Shown: positions 55,736-64,000 of the stretch, piece by piece
Position numbering within the stretch: the first letter of the stretch is position 1
Layout of the letters: the number at the start of each line of letters is the position of its first letter
Source of the DNA: Ampullaceana balthica
Lineage: Eukaryota > Mollusca > Gastropoda > Lymnaeidae
DNA length: 64,000 nt
Reading direction: 5' to 3'
NCBI GenBank assembly: GCA_944989445.1
Contig: CALYLW010000013.1
Coordinates: 1,695,066 to 1,759,065, forward strand
Program-made: the position numbers and the translations under genes
The notes under the pieces: model-generated
The model's database searches: none
Told to the model about the DNA's origin: nothing
What the model saw: the letters and a program-made list of their open reading frames with translations, nothing else

Positions 55736-55785
55736 TACAGTGTTGCTAGTACACAATCATAATGTGTCCATATTTAAGATTAGAG
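55736..55785. repeat. single 45-bp minisatellite unit beyond the insertion
   Basis: TACAGTGTTGCTAGTACACA then ATCATAATGTGTCCATATTT AAGATTA is one unit of the array that ends at 53,560, showing that the retrotransposon interrupts the array. Confidence 0.9.
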
Positions 55786-55931
55786 GAAACAATCATATAA
55801 CAACGGCAGCAATGATTGCAACATTTATTCTATTGTAGGAGTAGATTTATGGAGATTAAAAATTTAGAGGGATGGGCGCAAGCTAAGTTTATTGGTTCAT
55901 CTGCTGTCGAGAGATGTTATATTGTTGTGTA

Positions 55932-57507
55932 ATGTTCAGCTAGCTGCAGTAAGCTATTTATCTATTGTTCAGCTGCAGTAAGCTATTTATCTATTGTTCA
56001 GCTGCAGTAAGCTATTTATCTATTGTAGAGCAGCAGTAAGCTATTTATCTATTGTTCAGCAGCAGTAAGCTATTTATCTATTGTTCAGCTGCAGTAAGCT
56101 ATTTATCTATTGTTCAGCTGCAGTAAGCTATTTATCTATTGTTCAGCTGCAGTAAGCTATTTATCTATTGTCCAGCTGCAGTAAGCTATTTATCTATTGT
56201 AGAGCAGCAGTAAGCTATTTATCTATTGTTCAGCAGCAGTAAGCTATTTATCTATTGTAGAGCAGCAGTAAGCTATTTATCTATTGTTCAGCAGCAGTAA
56301 GCTATTTATCTATTGTTCAGCTGCAGTAAGCTATTTATCTATTGTTCAGCTGCAGTAAGCTATTTATCTATTGTAGAGCAGCAGTAAGCTATTTATCTAT
56401 TGTTCAGCAGCAGTAAGCTATTTATCTATTGTTCAGCTGCAGTAAGCTATTTATCTATTGTTCAGCTGCAGTAAGCTATTTATCTAATGTTCAGCTGCAG
56501 TAAGCTATTTATCTATTGTTCAGCTGCAGTAAGCTATTTATCTATTGTTCAGCTGCAGTAAGCTATTTATCTATTGTAGAGCAGCAGTAAGCTATTTATC
56601 TATTGTTCAGCTGCAGTAAGCTATTTATCTATTGTTCAGCTGCAGTAAGCTATTTATCTAATGTTCAGCTGCAGTAAGCTATTTATCTATTGTTCAGCTG
56701 CAGTAAGCTATTTATCTATTGTTCAGCTGCAGTAAGCTATTTATCTATTGTTCAGCTGCAGTAAGCTATTTATCTATTGTTCAGCTGCAGTAAGCTATTT
56801 ATCTATTGTAGAGCAGCAGTAAGCTATTTATCTATTGTTCAGCTGCAGTAAGCTATTTATCTATTGTTCAGCTGCAGTAAGCTATTTATCTATTGTTCAG
56901 CTGCAGTAAGCTATTTATCTATTATTCAGCTGCAGTAAGCTATTTATCTATTGTAGAGCAGCAGTAAGCTATTTATCTATTGTTCAGCTGCAGTAAGCTA
57001 TTTATCTATTGTTCAGCTGCAGTAAGCTATTTATCTATTGTTCAGCTGCAGTAAGCTATTTATCTATTGTTCAGCTGCAGTAAGCTATTTATCTATTGTT
57101 CAGCTGCAGTAAGCTATTTATCTATTGTTCAGCTGCAGTAAGCTATTTATCTATTGTAGAGCAGCAGTAAGCTATTTATCTATTGTTCAGCTGCAGTAAG
57201 CTATTTATCTATTGTTCAGCTGCAGTAAGCTATTTATCTATTATTCAGCTGCAGTAAGCTATTTATCTATTGTTCAGCTGCAGTAAGCTATTTATCTATT
57301 GTAGAGCAGCAGTAAGCTATTTATCTATTGTTCAGCTGCAGTAAGCTATTTATCTATTGTTCAGCTGCAGTAAGCTATTTATCTAATGTTCAGCTGCAGT
57401 AAGCTATTTATCTATTGTTCAGCTGCAGTAAGCTCTTTATCTATTGTAGAGCAGCAGTAAGCTATTTATCTATTGTTCAGCTGCAGTAAGCCATTTGTCT
57501 ATTGTTC
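55932..57507. repeat. 29-bp minisatellite, ~54 copies
   Basis: Unit TTCAGCTGCAGTAAGCTATT then TATCTATTG. Three head variants alternate: TTCAGCTGCAG (common), TAGAGCAGCAG and TTCAGCAGCAG; rarer CTAATG and CTATTATTC tails recur at spaced positions, indicating block duplications of several units. Confidence 0.97.
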
Positions 57508-58094
57508 AGTCCGACGAGTTTATTCTCTATGTATCACCACAGAGATGGTTAAAGTGAACAGTAAGATCGAAGGACACAACTCTGGTGATTTAAATTGAAA
57601 TTATAAGAAGATTTCTCCAGCATTATTTGATGCTACTGTTAGAGAGCGCTAACCATAAAGATTGTGCCCACGGAAGGAAAGAATGCTAGTTAAAAAGTGA
57701 ACCAGTTTGATGCCGTCATAAGGAATATATTTGAATAGATTAACTTAATATTTTTTGTCAACAAACCTGTCTAAGCAGTTAGAATTACATTTATTACCAT
57801 AATGAAGTTTATAACAGTCATGCACTTACTTGGTGAACGGGATACATTTGAAATTGATGGTGGTATGTTGAAAGATCTAACACAGACTGATTAAAAATAA
57901 ATTGACATTCCTTCTTCTTATACTATCCTGTATTTTTGAGGAGTTATTTTTACCATCTTTCTTCTTTTCTTTTCTGTTAAAAAAATCTTTGCTTTGTTAA
58001 TGTTCTTTAACGTGGTATAGTCTTTATTATACAAAATGTAAATATCAATATACATAATTCCTGTTGTCTGTATGTATGGATGTAATTATAGTTA
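57508..58094. other. intron 1 sequence, nothing recognised
   Basis: No gene, repeat or transposon end recognised. Confidence 0.45.
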
Positions 58095-58262
58095 GGTGGC
58101 GCTGCGATCGATTTTAGAAAGCAGCGCACCAAATTACTGCACCAAAAAAGAACTCTTTATGAACGGTCGCATAAAATTGTTCAATAGGTAATTAAATGAA
58201 TAAAATAAAAATAAATAAAATAAACGAAAGTTCTGTATTACGTTATTTTTTAATCTGATGTG
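58095..58262 (-). repeat. dispersed repeat family D, copy with downstream region
   Basis: ATTTTAGAAAGCAGCGCACC, AAATTACTGCACCAAAAA is the reverse complement of the core at 17.6-17.8 kb. The following part (AAAATTGTTCAAT...AATGAATAAAAT...GTATTACxTTATTxTTTAxTxTGATGTGTA) also aligns with 61,138-61,280. The CR1-like copy starts right after it. Confidence 0.75.
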
Positions 58263-58263
58263 T

Positions 58264-59230
58264 ACAAGGAACTGTGCTAGGTCCCTTACTCTTTTTAATT
58301 TATATAAATGATTTACCCAACAACATCTAAACAGGTACAAAAGTTAGGCTATTTGCTGATGATTGTATAATCTATAGAACAATTAAATCAGAACAAGATA
58401 GCAAAATTTTACAAAAAGACTTAGATGAATTGATAAAATGGGAAACTAACTGGAGTATGTCTTTCCATCCAGAAAAGTGTCAACTGTTAAGAGTAACAAA
58501 GAAAAAGAAACAAATAAATTCAAAATATTACATTCATGGAAAAGAACTGACCCAAACTAAAGATGCAAAATACTTAGGAGTCTTAATAAATGAGAAACTA
58601 TCATGGAATCCCCATGTCAATGAAGTTATTAAAAAATCAAACAAAACCTTAGGCTTTATAAAAAGGAACTTTAACAAATGTAATAGAGATATAAAACTAA
58701 AATGCTACCTCACTTTGGTGAGACCTGCACTAGAATATGCATCTTCTGTATGGGACCCATCCACCAAAGAAAACATTGATAAACTAGAACAAATTCAAAA
58801 AAGAGCTGCCAGATTCATTACTGGAGAATATTCGAAACTGACAAGAGTAACACCATTAGTTAAATCATTAAACCTTGAAACACTAGAGGATAGAAGAACC
58901 AAGAGCAAAGTAGTAATCATACATAAAGCAATTAATTCTAATTTAGAAATACAACACAAAGATAACTTAATACAACCCTCAGATAGACATAAGGATAAAA
59001 ACACCTTTCTTATTCCGTATGCAAGATCAAACACATACAAGTTTTCCTTCTTCCCGTCCGGAATTAGGGCGTGGAATGGGTTGCCTGAAGAATCCAGGAA
59101 AACCAACACTTTATCAACATTTAAATCTCTAATAAAAATGCAGGACTAAACACAAACCATAGATAAGCGTAGGACGCAATAATCTTCTGTATAGAAGGAG
59201 CGTCTGTAAACAGATAAGATAAGATAAGAT
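58264..59230 (+). mobile_element. CR1-like element, best-preserved 3' half
   Basis: Starts inside RT (QGTVLGPLLFLIYINDLPNN, one TAA at 58,328-58,330, then VRLFADDCIIYR as the catalytic core) and stays open from there to TAA at 59,147-59,149: LIKWETNWSMSFHPEKCQLL, KYLGVLINEKLSWNPHVNEV, LVRPALEYASSVWDPSTKEN, KRAARFITGEYSKLTRVTPL, FLIPYARSNTYKFSFFPSGI and RAWNGLPEESR. The 3' tail GATAAGCGTAGGACGC...GGAGCGTCTGTAAACAGATA ends in (AGATA)n, the short tandem end usual for CR1 elements. The most recent copy in the window. Confidence 0.92.
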
Positions 59231-59284
59231 ATATCAATACTGATACCTTTTAAAATATAAGTACTATGGGGATCAAAGCAGAGG

Positions 59285-59433
59285 TATGAGATGAGAGAGT
59301 GTTGTCGTAGTCACTCAGCACGAATGAGACGAGAGAGTGTTGTCGTAGTCACTCAGCGCGAATGAGATGAGATAGTGTTGTAGTCACTCAGCACGAATGA
59401 GATGAGAGAGTGTTGTCGTAGTCACTCAGCACG
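59285..59433. repeat. ~45-bp tandem repeat, about 3.5 copies
   Basis: GAATGAGATGAGAGAGTGTT then GTCGTAGTCACTCAGCAC is repeated; one copy lacks three bases. Confidence 0.9.
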
Positions 59434-60664
59434 ACTTGAACTGTTTATATGGTGTTACCTTCACTTTGTGACGAGCCGGGGGAAACATTCCTGGCGGTTC
59501 CTAGTACTTGCATGAATCAGTCAGGGAACCATCAGTCACTGTATCTTGTACCTACACGAACAAGTCTTTAAAGTTGGTTTATTTACGTCATCAATTTATG
59601 CTAAAGCGTCTTCCCTTTTGCAATGTTCTCTTGTAATTTACTTTAAATCTGGACCCAAATGTTTCATATTTCTCATTTCAGGTTTTAGTTATGAATACAC
59701 TTAAGCTTGCGTGGAATAAATTGTTCAGAATCATAAAGGACGATTGTGCAGCGAACGAGGTGTAACAATAACAGCGCATGAGCTTGAAGTGGCAATTGAG
59801 ACGCTCCTTACCCGATAACCAGAACCGAGGATTAGCACGAGGGTTTACTTGGCATGCTCGTGTGGGGTGGGGGTGCGGGGCGAAGACGATGTTTAAAAAC
59901 AGTGACAATGTTATTATTGCTTAATCTCATATGAATTGCTAATACAAATTGTGCTGGTTTTTATTTAAGGGATCTTGCTTTTCTTCTAATATATTCACTA
60001 AAGTTGACACATATTTTCTTCATGTTAAACTTGACTTACGTATGTGTAATGTTAAACCATGGCTCCAATTTCCATAAGAATACCCTTGGCTCATATATCC
60101 ATCTTGATAACTTTGAATCTGATAACTACCATGTTAAGTCTCTTAAATAGCCGAAAAGATAGTCCTGACTTGTATGGATATATTACAATTCTTGATACAA
60201 TCTTTCAAATTCGTTGCTATGCAGACATGAACACCTTCAAGTTACCTGAAGCGTGATCACACGACCTGCTTTGTTACCTGAGATCAAACACATCCCCCCG
60301 AGAGTTCCTGTTGTTCACGGACCTGGAGGATCAGTTGTGATATCTTAGCGGGCAATCCCTCTGCTAGTTACAGGAAATGGTTCTTAGGAGTGTGTGCACC
60401 GTAATGTACCCGTGCGCAAAGTTGCAAAGAATTTCTATTGGTGTGTGTGTGTATGAAAAGTTTAAAATCTCAAATACACACTTTAACCAACAGGTTCTTA
60501 ATTGAAAAAACAACCAAAAACTTTCCTGAAATTAAATGAAGAAGATATAATTAAGTACTTTAGAATCAGAAATGTTAAATAGTATTATCAAACTGAACTT
60601 TCTTTTGGTAATTTATTAAATCAACTCACTATAAACTTTTCAAACTTCTCATAAGAATACAATA
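59434..60664. other. intron 1 sequence with two weak coding-like patches
   Basis: Minus strand 59,455-59,547 follows an AG and reads VQDTVTDGSLTDSCKY, a stop, EPPGMFPPARHKVK before GTAACA. Minus strand 60,285-60,380 reads EGLPAKISQLILQVREQQEL before a stop. Neither has phases that fit between exons 1 and 2 of the NIDO gene, and both contain a stop, so they are not called. Possible relics of another gene. Confidence 0.35.
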
Positions 60665-60743
60665 CTTAATAATAAGGCATGAATAAGCGTGGGACGTAAT
60701 TGTCTTATGTATTTAAAATGTTTCTGTTATTAATAAGATAAAG
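60665..60743 (+). mobile_element. degenerate 3' end of the CR1-like family
   Basis: GAATAAGCGTGGGACGTAAT, TCTTATGTAT and TCTGTTATTAATAAGATAAA match the 3' tail of the copies at 51.06 and 59.16 kb with several changes. Confidence 0.65.
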
Positions 60744-61134
60744 TAAATCAAGCAACTCAATACTTCATTCTACACTGTACCACTGGCTTTTTTTAAATCC
60801 GACTTTCCACCAGATTCACTATTACACATATTGTCAAGGTTAATCTGGAGGTCATCATTCTGACATAATTTTATGTTCACTAGTTTATAAAGATGAATTT
60901 CTTACATCCTATTAATGTGTTTAACCATCAGTATACATAACTAGGGGTTTCCAAAATAATATAAAAATAAGCTCAAACAATGGCGTCATATAATATTTTA
61001 CGGCGAGGAAAAAAACACGCTTTTTTATCTGCTATGGACTGTTGTACTTCCTTGGCATATCAGAGTCAGTAACTTGGGCTTTTATATTGTTTATTTGGCA
61101 TGCATGTTCGTCTCGTCCGTCCGTTCGTAATGCT
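60744..61134. other. intron 1 sequence, nothing recognised
   Basis: AT-rich, without recognised features. Confidence 0.45.
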
Positions 61135-61280
61135 ACTAATTTTTAGAAAGCAGCGCACACAATTTTTGCACCAAAAATAACTCTTTTCGAACGTCTGCAA
61201 AAAATTGTTCAATTATTGATATAAATGAGTAAAATTAAGATAAATGAAAGTTGTGTATTACATTATTATTTATTGTGATG
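61135..61280 (-). repeat. dispersed repeat family D, another copy
   Basis: TTTTTAGAAAGCAGCGCACA, TTTTTGCACCAAAAATAACTC, AAAAAATTGTTCAAT and GTATTACATTATTATTTATT align with 58,095-58,262 in the same orientation. Confidence 0.75.
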
Positions 61281-61769
61281 TGTATTTTTTCAAAATTAAT
61301 AGATTTCAGCTGACATTGATTTATTTTGAACACTTTCGTCATTTTTTACGTTGACGGGTAATACACTAGTATTTTTTTATAGTGTTCATTAGTTTGCATC
61401 TAAGGCTGCGATTAACGCTTGGTTTCAGAATTTTAAATTAAATGTCCCAATGAATGGCAATATCTCCGAAATTCTCAAACTTTCAAAACAAAGCGAATCC
61501 TCTTTACGAAAGTCTGAATTTCATTGTCTCTGTATGCAGACTCCTTAGATTGGTCTGAAAGTCTTTACAGTAGTTTTCAAACAATACAATGAGTCTGGTT
61601 TAATGAGATAAGATTTTCTCGTCCAAAAGTAGAGTTTGTGTATCGAGTTAAAATTGACATCTTAAATATTCTCAACCAAATGACTAGCAGTGAAATGAGT
61701 GTCAATGCGTAGGTGCTAACTGCTAACCTTCAAAGAATCTCAGCAGGGGACACATGTTTACATCCTTAC
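61281..61769. other. intron 1 sequence next to exon 1
   Basis: No gene or repeat recognised between the family D copy and the donor of exon 1. Confidence 0.45.
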
Positions 61770-61859
61770 CACCTAAAAGTGCTTGAGCCAACGCCTCGGA
61801 CCAGTGCGTACGTCCAATTAGGTTCTGTGCACAAAGCTTGGGGTCGTTGATTGTATAAA
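61770..61859 (-). CDS. NIDO gene, most upstream exon seen (exon 1 of this model)
   Basis: Reads YTINDPKLCAQNLIGRTHWS then EALAQALLG, with donor GGTG|GTAAGG, a near-consensus site. It leaves in phase 1 and exon 2 enters in phase 1; the joined codon is GAC (Asp). The acceptor (TATTAAACTAG) lacks a pyrimidine tract and is the weak point. No domain is recognised and it contains no start codon, so further 5' exons must exist. The evidence is an uninterrupted protein-like frame, a good donor and matching phase; 17.4 kb separate it from exon 2. Confidence 0.5.
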
Positions 61860-62059
61860 CTAGTTTAATATCTCGATGATCGTTAGATTAAAAAAAATTG
61901 TGTAGTGGCTTGACAGTAAACAAAATCTTAATCGAAAATATACATTTCAGCTCAGTTTTTTTAAATGATCAGTTGCTGGCTGCTATATAATTGTTCATCT
62001 ATTATATATTTTACGTTTCTCTTCAGCACTCCTAAAAAGTGTCGTTAACGCTGGTTATT

Positions 62060-62955
62060 CATGAAGTGGTTTGAAAGCTGTGAGACCATATTCATCAAGT
62101 GGTTTGAAAGCTGTAAGACCATATTCATCAAGTGGTTTGAAAGCTGTGAGACCATATTCATCAAGTGGTTTTAAAAGCTGTGAGGCCATATTCATCAAGT
62201 GGTTTGAAAGCTGTGAGACCATATTTATCAAGTGATTTGAAAGCTGTGAGGCCATATTCATCAAGTGGTTTGAAAGCTGTGAGGCCATATTCATCAAGTG
62301 GTTTGAAAGCCGTGAGACCATATTCATCAAGTGGTATGAAAGCTGTGAGACCATATTCATCAAGTGGTTTGAAAGCTGTGAGACCATATTCATCAAGTGG
62401 TATGAAAGCTGTGAGACCATATTCATGAAGTGGTTTGAAAGCTGTGAGACCATATTCATCAAGTGGTTTGAAAGCTGTGAGACCATATTCATCAAGTGGT
62501 TTTAAAAGCTGTGAGGCCATATTCATCAAGTGGTTTGAAAGAAGTGAGACCATATTCATCAAGTGGTTTTAAAAGCTGTGAGACCATATTCATCAAGTGG
62601 TTTGAAAGCTGTGAGACCATATTTATCAAGTGGTTTGAAAGCCGTGAGACCATATTCATCAAGTGGTTTGAAAGCCGTGAGACCATATTTATCAAGTGGT
62701 TTGAAAGCTGTGAGACCATATTTATCAAGTGGTTTGAAAGCTGTGAGACCATATTCATCGAGTGGTTTGAAAGCTGTGAGACCATATTCATCAAGTGGTT
62801 TGAAAGCTGTGAGACCATATTCATCAAGTGGTTTGAAAGCTGTGAGACCATATTCATCAAGTGGTTTGAAAGCTGTGAGACCATATTCATCAAGTGGTTT
62901 GAAAGCTGTGAGACCATATTCATCAAGTGGTTTAAAAGCTGTGAGACCATATTCC
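62060..62955. repeat. 33-bp minisatellite, ~27 copies
   Basis: Unit TGTGAGACCATATTCATCAA then GTGGTTTGAAAGC. 33 is a multiple of three, so long open frames exist on both strands (for example repeated KPLDEYGLTAF and SSGLKAVRPY); two one-base insertions (62,171 and 62,503 region) switch the frames. Not genes. Confidence 0.97.
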
Positions 62956-62984
62956 GGAACCTTCTGCAAGTTGGATGAAGTGTG

Positions 62985-63436
62985 ACTGTCTTTTACAAGA
63001 TCCACATTCCCAACATGTAAACTTTCACAAGATCTACATTCCCAACGTGTAAACTTCCACAAGATCTACATTCCCAACGTGTAAACTTTCACAAGATCTA
63101 CATTCCCAACATGTAAACTTTCACAAGATCTACATTCCCAACATGTAAACTTTCACAGGATCTACATTCCCAACGTGTACACTTTCACAGGATCTATCTC
63201 CCAACGTGTAAACTTCCACAAGATCTACATTCCCAACATGTAAACTTCCACAAGATCTACATTCCCAACATGTAAACTTTCACAAGATCTACATTCCCAA
63301 CGTGTAAACTTTCACAGGATCTACATTCCCAACGTGTACACTTTCACAGGATCTATTTCCCAACGTGTAAACTTTCACAAGATCTAAACTCACAATGTGT
63401 AAACTTTCACAAGATCTACCTTCCCAACGTGTAAAC
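62985..63436. repeat. 32-bp minisatellite, ~14 copies
   Basis: Unit ACATTCCCAACGTGTAAACT then TTCACAAGATCT, with AACATG/AACGTG and TTCCAC/TTTCAC variants. It starts about 30 bp after the 33-bp array ends. Confidence 0.95.
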
Positions 63437-64000
63437 GTAAAGATTTTGTCAATAACCGCCCTCAATGAATGTGTGTACACAGATAAACAGTGCTGAATAA
63501 TGCTCAAGTAATGGTGTGGTAAAGATTTGTGAAGACGTTCAAAATTTCAAATACACGTAATCAAAGTTAAACGTAATTACTCCTGAATGAGATTCACATA
63601 AATACTTATCATGGAAGTTGAGGCGAAATGCGAGTGATTAAAGTGATAAAATAATACCAGTCTTACGCCGGGGTCTTATTTGAAAAAATAAATAAATAAA
63701 AAATAACAACAAAAACACACGTTATATTTCTATCTCATAATTTTATCTATTCTTAAAAGCTCGTAGCATTTAGCCATCATTTAATTTATTTTTAATCGTA
63801 ATTATCATATAACTAGATATTTGATTTATTCACAAAGTTTTGTAAGACATTGCCTACATTTAATTTTGTGCATTTGAGATTCTAAGAGCAATGGGAATTT
63901 AAAAAGCTGCAGCCAAGTAAAATAGTTTTTGAATTGTCTGCTAGCTAAACAGTTTCTGAAAAAAAAATAAACAGATTTTTAAAAAATTATTAATTTAACC
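63437..64000. other. AT-rich end of the window, nothing recognised
   Basis: No gene, exon or repeat recognised. If the NIDO gene continues upstream, its next exon is not visible here. Confidence 0.45.

Larger units (their letters stand above)
9571..61859 (-). other. NIDO-domain, mucin-like host gene (partial, at least 7 exons over 52 kb)
   Basis: Joining the seven exons below gives 537 codons with no stop and consistent phases: 1/1, 0, 2, 0, 0, 2, end. The product has about 80 residues of unrecognised N-terminal sequence, a complete NIDO domain (about residues 82-312, spread over five exons) and a Ser/Thr-rich tail (about 313-537). NIDO domains occur in nidogen, alpha-tectorin, SNED1 and MUC4-like secreted or membrane proteins, so an extracellular matrix or mucus-layer role is inferred. 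Four introns are 4.3 to 17.4 kb and are filled with transposons and minisatellites; the last two are only 220 and 118 bp. The first exon, signal peptide and promoter are not in view. Symbol withheld because orthology cannot be decided. Confidence 0.85.

Noticed and set aside
59455..59547. Candidate minus-strand exon (VQDTVTDGSLTDSCKY ... EPPGMFPPARHKVK)
   Set aside because: Contains an in-frame TAG and is phase 0/0, which does not fit between NIDO exons 1 (phase 1) and 2 (phase 1).
60285..60380. Candidate minus-strand exon (EGLPAKISQLILQVREQQEL)
   Set aside because: Short, ends in a stop before the donor-like GTAACA, and no family was recognised.
62055..63062. Several long overlapping open frames on both strands
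   Set aside because: 33-bp minisatellite; repetitive products without domain features.

Overview
This window looks like non-coding-rich nuclear DNA from a repeat-laden invertebrate animal. A gastropod mollusc is my best guess, from the mix of CR1-like, I-like, Helitron and hAT elements and the many minisatellites, but no single-copy marker fixes the taxon. There are no bacterial operons, rRNA genes or CRISPR arrays.

The main host gene is on the minus strand and spans at least 9.57 to 61.86 kb. Seven exons (61,770-61,859; 44,104-44,375; 30,621-30,766; 26,176-26,323; 10,876-11,031; 10,537-10,655; 9,734-10,418) join in phase into a 537-codon partial protein with GT/AG borders at every junction. 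It contains a complete NIDO (nidogen-type extracellular) domain followed by a Ser/Thr-rich mucin-like tail. The 5' end (start codon, signal peptide) lies beyond the window or was not found. About 50 kb of the window is intron of this gene, and most other features sit inside those introns.

Downstream of it, also on the minus strand (3.29-5.62 kb), is a decayed multi-exon gene of a widespread but unnamed animal family, broken by an in-frame TAA.

The introns hold: hAT elements with clear 8-bp target duplications (7.1-8.0, 42.3-44.0 with a nested hAT MITE, 45.3-46.6, 46.9-49.5 kb) plus a hAT transposase relic at 19.1-19.8 kb; a Helitron Rep remnant ending at 12,404 in a (TA)n tract; a CR1-like non-LTR element in one long and several short copies (20.6-23.6, 45.0, 50.6-51.1, 58.3-59.2, 60.7 kb); a nearly full-length endonuclease/RT retrotransposon (35.4-39.5 kb); an internally deleted I-like element (53.6-55.7 kb); and tails of two further non-LTR families.

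Minisatellites are unusually abundant: more than a dozen arrays with units of 19 to 55 bp, about one seventh of the sequence. Two arrays are split by retrotransposon insertions, and two arrays arose inside transposon coding sequence by tandem amplification of a conserved protein motif. That recurring birth of minisatellites within genes and transposons is the most distinctive property of the window. I found no convincing new enzymatic or defence system.
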